Below are positions 1-11,380 of a DNA stretch of 64,000 nucleotides, in pieces (position 1 is the first letter of the stretch; each line of letters opens with the position of its first letter). A program made the translations under genes and the position numbers. Source of the stretch: Symsagittifera roscoffensis (lineage: Eukaryota; Xenacoelomorpha; Acoela; Convolutidae). The stretch is taken from positions 48,995,011-49,059,010 of the forward strand of contig NC_087065.1 in NCBI RefSeq assembly GCF_963678635.1. Reading direction: 5' to 3'. The notes beneath the pieces were generated by a model. The model was given only the letters and a program-made list of their open reading frames with translations, did not search any database and was not told where the DNA came from.

Positions 1-419
1 ACAAAGCTAGTTTTGCTGTCCTGTTTGCTTAACTAAGAAGGGGAACTAACGAATATTTCGGATAATGTAAAAATCAGTTAATCTTAATGATTTTTGTGAA
101 AATCTCTTAATTTATCCATTAATTAATAATTTTATTACGGGGAATAAAGCGGTGCAGCCTCGTTGGTCCCTCTGCACAGGTCTCCACGGTACAGAGAGGC
201 GGAAACACATGACCGACCCCGAAACCAGCCCGCAGTGACAAAAATGGATAAAAGTCGTATATATACAAAAAAATCTACAGATTAAACTTTGCATAGAATC
301 GACTTATCTACAACCATTTTTCGAACTGTAATCGATTCTGCACAGATAGAATCCAATTTTTTCCACCAAAACTAAATGGGTTTTAGTACCAAACTAATCG
401 ACTTTTCTGTTGTGTAAAA

Positions 420-1140
420 CCTGTATATAAACTGTAGATATTATGCATATAGTCAGTATATAATCTTTATACATTGAAACCTGTAGATAGTCTGTAGATA
501 ATATGTAGATAGTCTGTAGAAAATTTGTATATAATCTGTATAAAATCGGTATCAAATTGATTAAATGGACTAAAAACCATAGGGGTCGTAATGATTTTAA
601 TTTTGATCAATCAAAACTTAAATTAATGATTTTTTTGACAAAATCAACAAAAATTTGCAATCAGGAAAAATTTTACTCAGTTTTATAGTGAGCTGAAATC
701 AGTTGAGTAAAATTGTTTACGCAAACTACAAGTTTCAAGAGATCTCAATATGATTTTGCAATCTAAGGGTTTCAGCGGTAAAAAAAGTAATTTTGTTCAA
801 AACTTCTTCAATTTCCATTCAAAAGATCAAACTAATCAGCGCAATTATGCAAGAAAAACATCAAAAAAAAAATTAGAAAATTAACGAAGAACAGTTTACT
901 TTTTCCTGCAAATTAATTACACAATCAGGAATTTAAAAACTTTTTCAGATCAAACATCAGTACAAAAATTTTTATAAAAAGCCTACCTTATAATTTCATT
1001 TCGATAAACTCATTCTATCTGATTGGAAAGAATGTTGAGAAAATCAGTATTTATTCTGTATATAATATGTTTATAGTCTGTATAAAATCTGTACATAATC
1101 TGTATATAATCAGTACATATTCTAAAGATAATGTGTATAG
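420..1140. repeat. Dispersed short degenerate repeat (TGTATATAATC-like)
   Basis: Two clusters, about 420-560 and 1050-1140, consist of imperfect copies of an ~11 base word resembling CTGTATATAATC, with variants CTGTAGATAATC and CTGTATAAAATC. The clusters are about 600 bases apart and drifted, like an eroded minisatellite. Confidence 0.5.
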
Positions 1141-2163
1141 AGTTTGCTTATTGTAAGCATTTAAGCATTAATTTTGATACAGAAAAAAAAACAGCTTTAG
1201 AGTGTTTTGGCAATGATTATATAATGAAAATATACAGTATAAAACTTTTGCAGAACAAAATGCATTATTATCGGTTATTAAAACTACCTAATCGAAATTT
1301 TACTCTATAAACGTGCGACAGATCTGAAATCTGTAAATTTTCTATAAATAATCAATTTTATCCATTTTGGTCACTGATGGAGATCCTAGTACGTGAGTTG
1401 AATTTTTTGATTGGACTATAGAGGTTTTTTTCCCACATGACCAGATCGAGAGAGGTATGCCATCGCCAGAAAGATTGCTTCCCGGTTTTTGTTCATTTAG
1501 CCTTTAGTCATTGGTTCCAGTAACTTTTTGCGGGTAAGTTACCAAATATAATTGATCTGAATTACTACTGGTTTTGTCAGGGAAGAATTTGGGAAAAGTT
1601 GGTTTAAATATCTTTTCTTCTCCGATTTTTTTTGGATAATTTGGGTATTGGGAGGTACTAGTCTGTTATGTATTTTGTACGGTTTGTATCGGTTTGCTAT
1701 AAGTACATCGTATTAAATTTTATAGCATTTATTATAGAAAAATTAACTTTTTTGGGTAAAATATAATATAAAATGCTAGCCAAAAATTAACCACAGATTC
1801 GGTCTTACAACTTTTTCCAAGAACGAAAACTCATCGAATTACAGACGAAAAATTCACAAAAAAACCACGGCGTTTCGGTTTTTTGGAGTTGTCGGCCTTT
1901 TGATTTGTTGGCTTTCTGAGTTGTCGTCTTTGCACTGTTGGCCAATTGCTTCTCTGTCAGCATTCTTTTGACTAGTAGCGCACTTGCGTTTTTAAAACTG
2001 GTTGCCCGTACCTTACAAAAACTTGGAAACCGGATCTGAGCATCGTAAATTCTTGCCTATTTCAGATCTTGTCCAGACATGGTGCATGTTTCGTTTGGAC
2101 ATGGACATGTCTGAATCAGGGCTGAGGCAGGTATGGATTCTATCACAAAAGCAGATCTGCTCA

Positions 2164-2367
2164 AGGTCTGATGCAGTTCAGGACAGATATGCAATCTCAC
2201 AACAAATGGATTCAACCTGGGCATATCTGTATTTTTATTTTTTTCCGTAACATTAAAAATGTTGTATCTTCCAGGTCTGATCATGTCTGATACAGTTCAG
2301 GACAGATATGCAATCTCACAACAAATGGATTAGCCCTGGGCACATCTGTATTTTTATTTTATTTCTG
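2164..2367. repeat. Short tandem duplication (~85 bp units)
   Basis: The stretch at 2164-2248 recurs at 2285-2367. Shared blocks include CAGTTCAGGACAGATATGC and CTCACAACAAATGGATT, and both copies end in a T-rich tail beginning ATCTGTATTTTTATTTT. A ~36 base spacer separates them. No coding meaning is apparent. Confidence 0.7.
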
Positions 2368-2787
2368 TACGGGTGCACACTTTATGTCCGCAGACTTTCG
2401 ACTGAGTGCACACTTGCGAATTGTTGAGAAATTTTGATTTTTCGGCTAATCAACCCATTTCGAAGTTGGGCCAAATTCGACTTGCATGGGTTTTCGGCAA
2501 AACTGACAATCGCCAGTTGAAGATTTTCGTCTAATTTGAAGGGTTTTCCCATTTCTGACTTGAGGTTACACAAATACGTGCTGGGTTCCTTGATTTGAGA
2601 TTTGAGGTCGCACAAAATTGTGTCCGTAAATTTGTGCGCTGGTCCGTGCTTAGTTCGGTTCCCGAATTTAGCGGCAACAAAAAAATCTCGCTAATTTCTC
2701 TTATTTAAAAGAAACAAAAAAGAGAATCGGTGAAGTCAGTTTCATAACATTATAATTTATCTGAACTTTGAGCGGAATTCAGTAACT

Positions 2788-3003
2788 GGGTTCTTTTCCA
2801 GTCCCCCCTTGAAAATTACAAAAATACAGCAGGTCAAAAATTGTTTACTATTGCATTTTGCATGTTATAAATGTTGAAAAAGTTCGTTCACCTGTTCACG
2901 CTGACACGATTTAATGCATTTTGAAACATGAAAAGTCATTTTAAATAGACTTTTGTATATTGAATTTCAGAAAACATCAAGAGGGAAAACTGAAAAAGAG
3001 CCA
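2788..3003. mobile_element. Small inverted-repeat element (MITE), copy 1
   Basis: The left end at 2788-2811 reads like GGGTTCTTTTCCAGTCCCCC. The right end at 2983-3003 reads like GGGAAAACTGAAAAAGAGCC, its imperfect reverse complement. The same termini bound elements at 49722-49932, 50817-51028 and 53631-53850. The interior has no ORF, so this is a non-autonomous element. It was inserted before, or caught up in, the 1 kb duplication starting inside it, because the second unit carries only the right end (about 3985-4006). Confidence 0.65.
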
Positions 3004-3205
3004 GTAATTGGTATTTACGCAACTATACAAATAAGGGCTTGTTCACATTTTTAAGCCTGATTTTACAATAAAAAATTAATTTTTTTGCATCATTTGCATC
3101 AACATAAATTATATTGTAAGCCGATTTGCAATCGATCTTAGTTTTATGTTCAAACAGCCTCTTCAGCATCAGCCGATGTTTTTTTACTCTTTAGAAAAAG
3201 CCCAA

Positions 3206-3274
3206 CCCCGCCAGGGCTCGAACCGTCAAATTAGCAATTGCCAATCGAGTGTGCTAACCATTGTAGTAAGCGGC
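3206..3274 (-). other. tRNA-like fragment / tRNA-derived repeat, unit 1
   Basis: On the minus strand an A-box-like run, TGGTTAGCACACTCG, is followed about 30 bases later by a good B box, GGTTCGAGCCC, and a GC-rich 3' end, CTGGCGGGG. The 5' acceptor strand does not pair well and the anticodon stem is poor. I read it as a tRNA pseudogene or SINE head rather than a working tRNA. Confidence 0.45.
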
Positions 3275-3342
3275 ATTATAATTGAGCGGTTGTGCTTGTT
3301 TTCTAACAGCAACATACGCATATACTTTTACATGATTACGTC

Positions 3343-3760
3343 TCAAATGGCATAATTCCCAAATGGCATAAAAATGAAAAATTTCCCAAATGGCATAAAT
3401 TTCATGCAACAGTTGCTTTGAAAAAGTCGAGAGCAACTTTTTTGTGAAAAATGTGAGGAAATTAGTCAAATAGTCAATTCAAATTTTGATTGACATTTTA
3501 TCTAGAAAAATTGTAAAACTTTTTTTATCAAAATCGAAAAGCATAAAATTGCGGTTATTGATAAGCTTCTTGTGTTCAAACGCATAAAATGTTTTTGGAA
3601 GCAATTAATTCCAAATATTGTTCACATGTTTTCGTTTTTGGCAAAATATTAGAATTAGAAACTGAGAGAAAACGTTTGACTTACAATGAAAACTTGGAAC
3701 TTATGCCATTTGGGAAAAGTTTCTTTTTTTATGCCATTTGGGAATTATGCCATTTGGGAA
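3343..3760. repeat. Foldback with triple CAAATGGCATAA arms, unit 1
   Basis: The left arm at 3343-3402 has three copies of (C)CAAATGGCATAA. The right arm at about 3693-3760 has three copies of the reverse complement TTATGCCATTTGGG. The arms are about 60-70 bases and the spacer is about 290 bases. The layout is that of a foldback or MITE. No ORF or transposase is present. Confidence 0.7.
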
Positions 3761-4207
3761 GTTACTCTTTTACATTATTGCAATGTAACTTTAACAATTG
3801 TCGAGCGCATAGTCGAACTACAAAAATACAGCAGTTCAAAAATTGTTTACTATTGCATTTTGCATGTTATAAATGTTGAAACAGTTCGTTCACATGTTCA
3901 CGCTGACACGATTTAATGCATTTTGTAACATGAAAAGTCATTTTAAATAGACTTTTGTATATTGAATTTCAGAAAACATCAAGAGGGGAAACTGAAAAAG
4001 AGCCAGTAATTGGTATTTACGCAACTATACAAATAAGAGCTTGTTCACATTTTTAAGCCTGATTTTACAATAAAAAATTAATTTTTTTGCATCATTTGCA
4101 TCAACATAAATTATATTGTAAGCCGATTTGCAATCGATCTTAGTTTTATGTTCAAACTGCCTCTTCAGCATCAGCCGATGTTTTTTTACTCTTTATAAAA
4201 AGCCCAA

Positions 4208-4276
4208 CCCCGCCAGGGCTCGAACCGTCAAATTAGCAATTGTCAATCGAGTGTGCTAATCATTGTAGTAAGCGGC
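4208..4276 (-). other. tRNA-like fragment, unit 2
   Basis: This is the second copy of the minus-strand A-box/B-box fragment, carried along by the 1 kb tandem duplication. It differs from unit 1 at a few bases between the two boxes and is equally unlikely to fold as a functional tRNA. Confidence 0.45.
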
Positions 4277-4344
4277 ATTATAATTGAGCGGTTGTGCTTG
4301 TTTTCTAACAGCAACATACGCATATACTTTTACATGATTACGTC

Positions 4345-4762
4345 TCAAATGGCATAATTCCCAAATGGCATAAAAATGAAAAATTTCCCAAATGGCATAA
4401 ATTTCATGCAACAGTTGCTTTGAAAAAGTCGAGAGCAACTTTTTTGTGAAAAATGTGAGGAAATTAGTCAAATAGTCAATTCAAATTTTGATTGACATTT
4501 TATCTAGAAAAATTGTAAAACTTTTTTTATCAAAAGCGAAAAGCATAAAAATGTGGTTATTGATAAGCTTCTTGTGTTCAAACGCATAAAATTTGTTTGG
4601 AAGCAATTAATTCCAAATATTGTTCACATGTTCTCGTTTTTGGCAAAATATTAGAATTAGAAACTGAGAGAAAACGTTTGATTTACAATGAAAACTTGGA
4701 ATTTATGCCATTTGGGAAAAGTTTCTTTTTTTATGCCATTTGGGAATTATGCCATTTGGGAA
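4345..4762. repeat. Foldback with triple CAAATGGCATAA arms, unit 2
   Basis: This is the second copy of the foldback, in the second 1 kb unit, with the same arm arrangement as the first and only a few substitutions. Confidence 0.7.
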
Positions 4763-4959
4763 GTTACCCTTTTACATTATTGCAATGTAACTTTAACAAT
4801 TGTCGAGCGCATAGTCGAACACAAAGTGAGGTCGAAACATAGGCCTTTTTTCACTTTCTCCTATATTTAAATATCATAATGCAAGGAAATTTTGCATGGT
4901 TGACAAAGTAATTATTGTGAACAGAGTTATTCTTCGTAATTAGAATTGTAACATCACGC

Positions 4960-4963
4960 GTTA
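4960..4963. repeat. Target-site duplication, left (GTTA)
   Basis: GTTA immediately precedes the 5' LTR and recurs immediately after the 3' LTR at 42598-42601. A 4 bp duplication fits Ty3/gypsy integration. It implies that the outermost LTR pair still belongs to one insertion event. Confidence 0.7.
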
Positions 4964-5372
4964 TGGAACCAGATATCAACTATATTTATTATTGGTTATA
5001 AATTGGATATTTTATCTCTAAAAAATGTTTAATATTAACCAATCACAATCCATCTAACTAACAACCCACTTATTTGTAAGTGCTGAAATTACTTGTAATT
5101 TCAGCACCAGAGAAATTTGAATTTAACTTAGAAAATAGTTACCTCTCCAAGAGAACTTTAGCAATCGCAATAAGCCAGTATACTCTAGATCTATTGAGCC
5201 TAGCAGAGAGTAGTTAAACACCCTGAGACTAGTAGATATAAGAGTAAGATTAGGATCGGTATTAGACTAAGAAGTTGCACGAATCTATCCGGCCGAAAAT
5301 AAGATAGCGTGACGAGCAGACGGTTTACCCTATCCGAAATTAATCTATGAGTTAAACCTCGAACCTAACTCA
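4964..5372 (+). repeat. 5' LTR
   Basis: Starts TGGAACCAGATAT and ends CCTAACTCA. It aligns end to end with 42190-42597, with about 20 differences by eye. It contains TATA-like AT-rich sequence near its start (TTATAAATTGG) and a perfect 13 bp hairpin at 5080-5107. The U3/R/U5 borders cannot be fixed without transcript ends. The element's promoter should lie here. Confidence 0.9.
5080..5107. promoter_or_regulatory. Perfect 13 bp hairpin inside the 5' LTR
   Basis: GTGCTGAAATTAC at 5080-5092 is followed by a 2 base loop and then its exact reverse complement GTAATTTCAGCAC at 5095-5107. The 3' LTR keeps the stem perfectly with a changed loop (42306-42333). The two truncated internal LTRs and the reverse solo LTR have mismatches. 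It could be an R-region RNA structure or a polyadenylation or packaging element; its role is unknown. Confidence 0.6.
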
Positions 5373-5374
5373 TC

Positions 5375-5392
5375 TGGTGCGACCATAAGTCT
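5375..5392 (+). other. Putative primer-binding site
   Basis: TGGTGCGACC begins two bases after the LTR end CA. It starts with TGG, as expected for complementarity to a tRNA 3' CCA. I could not assign the tRNA species from memory. Confidence 0.5.
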
Positions 5393-5699
5393 CGATCAAG
5401 ACCTTAAAAAACAAATTAGCTTAGAACTAACAGATAGATTAGACTTAGACAAAAATATTATCAAAAGGTTACATGATAATATTCTAATTGAAATGTCTCT
5501 ACGACTCAATAGATCAGAACCGCTATTCCGCTCAATACTAGAACTACCTGGCATTGGAAGAAGACCTCCGACAAGAGTCGATCTACGACTACGAAGGAAC
5601 TTACCATTAAGTTTCACGGTCGTACGGCAAAAGCCAGACCAAACTTTTTTGTTTAGGATTTTATTAACAAAGAATTTAGATTTTCATTTACAAACATAG
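5375..5699 (+). CDS. Leader open frame of unknown function
   Basis: One frame stays open from the LTR end to a stop at 5697-5699. It is rich in Leu, Arg, Asp and Ile, with the run LELPGIGRRPPTRVDLRLRR. The only internal ATG is at 5493, giving about 68 residues. No family is recognised and no second copy exists in the window, since the 3' half of the composite lacks this leader. It may be the remnant of an N-terminal gag segment, a leader peptide, or chance. Confidence 0.3.
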
Positions 5700-6677
5700 A
5701 AACCTTGAAAAAAAATCTTCAATGATTACTAGAGGCGCTAAATCCTATTTACTTTTGTACATTAACGATTTATAAAAACATCTGAAATCGTTTCCTCTAA
5801 ATCTGCAGTAAAATTTAAAAAGATATCTGAAAAATATATTTATTGAAAGAAAAAATAAAAATTAGTTGACATGATCATTAGTTATTAGTATATATAAATC
5901 ATCTTGGCTTCCCCAGCTTCATCACCTAAACATAATAGCAATCATTTAAACAACTAACATCCTCATACACTAAAATGTTTATCAAATAAATTTAAATTAT
6001 CTTTAAAGGCTAATCTAAATATTTACCTTTCTTTCATCCCAGCTTGTTCAATTTTAAACTATATCATCAAAGCTTTCCTTGGATCTCCGTTAAAAATTTA
6101 ATTAAATCCGTTTTATAACATAAAAAAATATATCCTGATCATCAAGGCCTATCATTGGATCAAACAGTACAATTTTGTTCTCCCCCACCCAGTAATAAAG
6201 TGTCTAACGACCTCAAACGTCGATTCACAACCCAACCCTTTCAAAGACCCAGGACTAATAGAAATTTATCAATCTCACTAACCATTCAAATTAAGCCAAA
6301 CAGTGAAGAACTTCGGTTATTCATCCTTCACCTAATCCCCCCTCTTACCTGACCCAGGCTAAACCTTAAATCTTAGTAAGTATTAAAATAGTATCTAACG
6401 AATTACCTGTCTTCTAATTATACCTGAACCTTGTGGATCGATTTACTATTCTCCAACCCTTGATCACAACCACTACCCCTAAGTAAGATTAAGTAAGTTA
6501 ACACCTTAATTTAGAATAGCCACGAGAAAGTAAAAATCATTCTTCGGAATCGTTATATACTTTTCTCTCCAACCCTATATAAAGACCCAAGTTAGGCAAA
6601 CCAAAAAATTGTAAGGACTAACAGTCTAGGATTTCAAAATCACTAATAACAACCTTGAACCCTTCATCCTTAACCTT
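5700..6677. other. AT-rich leader, no gene seen
   Basis: The untranslated leader of the retroelement, between the primer-binding region and the gag-proximal ORFs. Stops are frequent in all frames and there is no domain-like peptide. The short frame at 6155-6352 looks fortuitous. Confidence 0.6.
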
Positions 6678-7140
6678 ATGTTACTGAACAATTTAGGAAA
6701 AAAACAAACAATCGTACTACACAATTGTAAAATAAATAACGAAACATACGATCTTGTAATTACACCGCACAAACAAACAATCGGATATATTCGCACAACA
6801 CGTCAAACAAGGAAAAAGAAAATTTTTTAGTAAGCAAAGACAAATTACCCGAAAAGGATTTTCAAAGCGTAGAAACGCAGTCTCTGACCCAGAAGTCAGT
6901 AATTTAGATGCACTTTACAAATCAAAAGACACAGATAATAGAAACTACCCAGTTCACGACCAATTATGTTTTTCCGATTCAGAAGCCACATCACACTCAT
7001 CAAAAGAAGGAAAAAGAAGAATAAAAAAGATATACAAAATTAAACCAATACGTCTATACAATTGGAATCAACCAATCAGACACATTGAACATTACGCACT
7101 AACAGTCATAAAACGAAAAAATGAGTCAAAACCCAAGTGA
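6678..7140 (+). pseudogene. Basic ORF upstream of and overlapping gag (broken)
   Basis: An ATG at 6678 opens a frame (MLLNNLGKKQTIVLHN...) ending in a Lys/Arg-rich tail at 6828-6830. A second frame, open from about 6760 to a TGA at 7138-7140, continues with strongly basic stretches including KQGKRKFFSKQRQ and KEGKRRIKKIYKIK, plus an Asp/Ser-rich middle. The second frame runs past the gag ATG at 7121 by 20 bases. A single ancestral protein of about 150 residues joined by a frameshift is possible. Basic upstream accessory proteins are known in complex retroviruses as RNA- or DNA-binding regulators, but I see no specific homology. Its decay matches that of gag. Confidence 0.4.
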
Positions 7141-10021
7141 CGAAAGTCAAGACGAAGACTCTGTTTTCCCATTTATCATCATTTCACTCACTGAAGACAG
7201 AGGACAAATTCAATTTTGCCATAATCTACTCGCAAATATATTTGAACAAGGAATTAGCCCATGTAAAGCAGAATTCCCAGAAAAAAAATCAAAAGAGAAA
7301 TTGCCGATCATTATATAAAAGGAATATGTAACTTAACACAAAAATATGGAATTTACACCATTGAACTCAGTACAGCAAATTTCATGGCAAATATGTTATC
7401 CAAACAGATGATGTCGATATAAATTTTTCAAAAGTATTCACAGAATACATTAAAAACATTCAACATCAAAATTCACAGAGAGCAAATTCAATTTTCACTA
7501 ACGATGTTTTTGCAATAATATATAATTATTTATCTTTACTAGAAAGAACAGAAACCGAAAGCACATCACCGGTTCAAACATCAAGACACACAAATGTAAG
7601 AAATGAAATTGCCGCATTCTAAGCATTTTTAAACACAATCCGTGCAATTTTTTCAAACAATGAAATTTCACCAAATGTTAAACACGATTTACAAAAAATC
7701 TTAGCATGGTTTATAGTTGACTATTTTACCCACAATTTAGATTTAATTGCACAAGCAAGAAAAATTTTAGACCCCAAAGTACAAATGATGACACTGTCAT
7801 TGCCGAACAATCAGATTACATCTGGGACCATCCATTATTTCTGAACATTCCAATAGACATCTCAGGTCAAGCAATCAGTACAATAACTATTCTTAAAGAT
7901 TATGTAAAAGTAATTCCACTTACAATAGGTGCAACACCTTTGAACTGTAATTCATTTTTACCTGATAGAAGACAAAATAAAAGTTTAAATTCAACTCTTG
8001 TACAACAAGAAAACTTAAATGGAACTAGAAAGCTTACACAACAAGATATTCAAACACCATCACATTTTATAAATGAAGAAATAGTTGAAACAATTGTAAC
8101 AACTACACAACAATGTATTTCACCAATACATCCAAACCTTACAACGCCAAAACCAAAGACTTCAATATTACCTCAAGTAACATTGCAATCTACAGTTAAA
8201 CCCTCGGTTTCTCCAAAATATTCACATATGAATTACCAAACATTTAGACCAATGACGAAACGACCACAAAAACAAAAAACATTCACCACAAATAATTTTG
8301 CAGAACACAATTATAACTACGTAAATAGATCCTAAATATCTAAATCTCCCCGTACAAATCCGCATTATCGTTCATTTTCACAACAAAAAAATCCCCAACA
8401 ACACACATCAAATTTCGTAAGTTTTAATTATTATCAACCAACGCAAATGCAAAATGAAATACCACTTTCATATTATTTGCAACAACATGAAATAACAAAA
8501 AATCAACTAACAAATTTTTCACAAAAGCCAAATGCCGCAGAATCAGTACAAATGACTATGAATCCATACCTCATGGGTGGATCATCAATAACATCAAATA
8601 AACCACTAATGGTATTCGCAGGCACAGACCCTGAATATTCTGTAGAAGACTATTTAATTGCAGTCACGGCAAATTTAATTTTAAATATCGGACCTGAACC
8701 AATTAATATACCACTCCATCAAAAGTGGATACATAGATGCACAGCGTTAATCCAAACAACAAAATGTTTGGATTAAGCTCAGAAATGAAGCTCAAAAATG
8801 GTTTTCAGTTTTTTCAATAAACATAAAAACAAATTGGAAAAAATTTACGCAAGAATTTTCAAAAATGTTTGATTCTGAAAGAAATAGACAACACCAAAGA
8901 GTCGAAACACTAGTTCGAAAAGCATCTTCACTGAACACTCATGATTATAAAAACACCAAATGACAGAAATTTTAGGGATGACTCTAACACCCCAATTAAG
9001 AAAAATAGCTATAAAAAAGAGAGCATCACACCCCTCATCAATTCGAGAACCAGATTTAGATTTCAGAAAACTAGTTGACAAATCAGAACAAGCAGAAATC
9101 ACAATCAAACTTGAAGAAACAGAAAATTTTAAACTACAATACGTAAAAAGAATCGAAACAAATACCACACAAATAATCAACATACACGATTCAGATGTAG
9201 ACCTAACCGAAAAAATCACTGAAGTTTTGAACATATATGAGAAAAATCCCAATTTCAAAGGTAAACCATCTTTCAAGAAATGGTGTAATTATTGTCAAAG
9301 ATACGGACATAGCATTGCCGAATGTAGACAAAAACAACAAGATAACCAAAATAAACCACAAAAGTATAAAGAACCAAACAAATCATTCTACCAATACATG
9401 AAAAAGTATCAAAATTTACCAAACAAAAATATACATAGTAATAACAGCTCTGGTAAACCACTCCCAAATAATTGAAATTATTCAAGAAACCAATCACCCT
9501 ATAACTCTAATTATAGAGGTAGATCACCAGAACAGAGCAATTCACAAAACTTCTCACAAAACAGATATAGTCGATCAAATAGCCAAATTAACCAGTATAG
9601 AAACAACTATTCACGATCAAATTCAAACAAAAGAGGAGAGTTTTTTGATACCAGTTCCCATTCAAATTCTAGGAATAGACACTATTCAAGCGATAGATTA
9701 CGTAATTCATCATACAATAGAAATAGAAACTACTCGAATAACAGAAATAGAAGTTATTCAAATAACAGAAACCAACGTTACCAAAACAATAGATCAAGGA
9801 ACAATTCCTATAAGAGATCTAATTATCAAGGAAACAATAACAATTACTATAATAGGTCACAAAACAACTCACAAAATAGGAATCCCAACTACAACAATCG
9901 AAGAAATTATTCTCAATCCCCTTATGGAAACAACAATCGTTACCCTGATTCCAAACACAAATATAGAATTAACACACCGAAACATCAGCGACAAATTAAT
10001 CAGGTACAAACAACTGAATAA
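7121..10021 (+). pseudogene. gag: gag polyprotein, copy 1 (matrix-capsid-nucleocapsid, broken)
   Basis: The likely start is the ATG at 7121 (MSQNPSDESQDED), in the frame that ends at TAA 10019-10021. Frameshifts and stops interrupt it at 7316-7318, around 7420, 7620, 8335, 8776 and 9473-9475. The capsid-like region is at 8447-8776 with FAGTDPEYSVEDYL, a pattern typical of retrotransposon gag. The nucleocapsid has one CCHC knuckle, CNYCQRYGHSIAEC, at about 9283-9325. The C-terminal ~180 residues are an Asn/Arg/Ser/Tyr-rich low-complexity tail, probably RNA-binding. The gag tail overlaps the upstream part of the protease frame, which lies in the next (+1) frame, so pol expression probably used frameshifting. 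Confidence 0.8.
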
Positions 10022-11380
10022 ACAACTTCAGATCGCCTTGGTATTGAACACACAGAAAGTACCGAACTACAATTCAACCACATTAATTGTGAATCAACAG
10101 ACAGCGAGAGTGATACAAATAAAACTATCTCAGTTAATACGATCACAGTTGAAAACGACTACGAACCCATTATATACTAGACCCATAAGAAACGATGTAT
10201 CAGTTGAACAGAATGTAAATGAAATAAATTTAGTTGTCAATAACGAAAAACAACGCTCAAGTACAAATCACATTTACCAAAATATACAAAAAAGAACAGC
10301 CAAAAAAAAAAATTGGACAATCACATTTCTCTTAGAAAGCTCAAAAAATAAAGAATTTCAACCTACCGATCTTGAAATTGATTTTGTAGTTGATTCAGGA
10401 GCAGAATCAAATATTATTAACATCCCTACCTGGAATGAAGTCAAGTTTTTACATCCAATCCTAACACCTATAAAGACCGCCAGTAAACTAGCAACAGCAC
10501 AAGGATCAACATTAGTAAACTACGGTAAAATCCAAATTTTCCTTGTTCCCACTAGAACAATGGAACAAAATTGAATACTAAATAAACCATTTAAACAAAC
10601 ATTTCACATTACAGACATAAAACACAATATCATTGGCATACCATTTATAACTAAGTATATTCCCACAATAAACATTTTGAATAGCAAACTTCATATAAAA
10701 GATAAATACACAAGGACAAAAAACACATCCTTAACATTCTTTCAAAGATTAAACAAACAACCACCATTTTTCTTCAAATTTTATCTTACTTACATTCAGG
10801 AACGAAAATACCTGAAACCACTATCAGGAAATGTATATAAATTTTCAATCAAACAAGTCTACGAGTACGATAAAGACCAAAACAAACAACAATTCTTCAT
10901 GTCAGACCTTGAATTTAAACCCATCCATATTTATTTTTTTGAATCACAATTTCATCCATAAAATATATCAAACATTCAAACTCAGAGATTATTTCATTAC
11001 ACGTATATAAAAACTCACCATACCAGATAACACTACCCTTAGAACTCTTAGGTTACTGTGAAACAAATGCTACAACTTCACCCACAAATGAAGTAGCATA
11101 TCGAGTCAATAATATACTACAATTACTAGATATATGTCAATCCACAATTCTTGATGAAGAATTATCAATAAACAACATAATAAGCAACGAAAAAAGAAAC
11201 ACTGACTACTTCACAAAAACACCATATTTTAAACCAACGTTTAAAATGTCACATTATACGGAAGAATAACAAAAGTTTCTAACAATGTTTAATTTTCAAC
11301 ATTCCCAAAGAACACAAAAAGAATTCGATAAATTAGCCGAACTATTTATTAAAATTTCCAACAGTCTATGCAACATCAAA
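10022..11380 (+). pseudogene. pol: pol, copy 1: aspartic protease and PR-RT spacer
   Basis: The retropepsin active site FVVDSGAESNII has its catalytic Asp codon at 10392-10394. A later NIIGIPF (about 10628-10648) fits the second conserved hydrophobic-Gly motif of retropepsins. A TGA at 10572-10574 interrupts the domain between the two; the frame then stays open to 10961. A spacer with LELLGYCETNATTSPTNEVAYRVNN follows in another frame. The copy breaks off at about 11380 just where RT would begin and is joined to a second gag-NC copy. Confidence 0.8.

Larger units (their letters stand above)
1..2787. other. AT-rich non-coding left flank
   Basis: No convincing gene is seen. The stretch is AT-rich and low in complexity. 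A GC-richer island lies at about 138-240, with an open frame on the minus strand, but I see no domain or splice context to call it an exon. Open frames at 2002-2250 (+) and 2382-2615 (-) are short and fall in repeat-like sequence. Confidence 0.6.
2817..4818. repeat. 1.0 kb direct tandem duplication
   Basis: Unit 1 (2817-3819) and unit 2 (3820-about 4818) are nearly identical, with a period of about 1003 bases. Each contains the right end of the MITE, a minus-strand tRNA-like fragment and a foldback of CAAATGGCATAA repeats. Differences are scattered single bases and a few one-base indels. The open frames reading MPFGNYAIWE-like peptides come from the ATGCCATTTGGG repeat and are not genes. Confidence 0.9.

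Noticed and set aside
138-240. GC-rich island as a host exon
   Set aside because: Open on minus only, with no acceptor/donor pair I could place and no recognisable peptide.
3206-3274. Functional tRNA gene
   Set aside because: B box is good but acceptor and anticodon stems do not pair; duplicated only by the surrounding 1 kb repeat.
3254-4870. Frames encoding repeated YAIWELCHL / MPFGNYAIWE peptides
   Set aside because: Direct translations of the CAAATGGCATAA foldback in both strands.
8845-9497. Minus-strand frames opposite gag (also 11376-11926)
   Set aside because: Shadows of the gag-NC coding strand; hydrophobic Phe/Val/Ser composition is the antisense of Lys/Asn/Glu codons.
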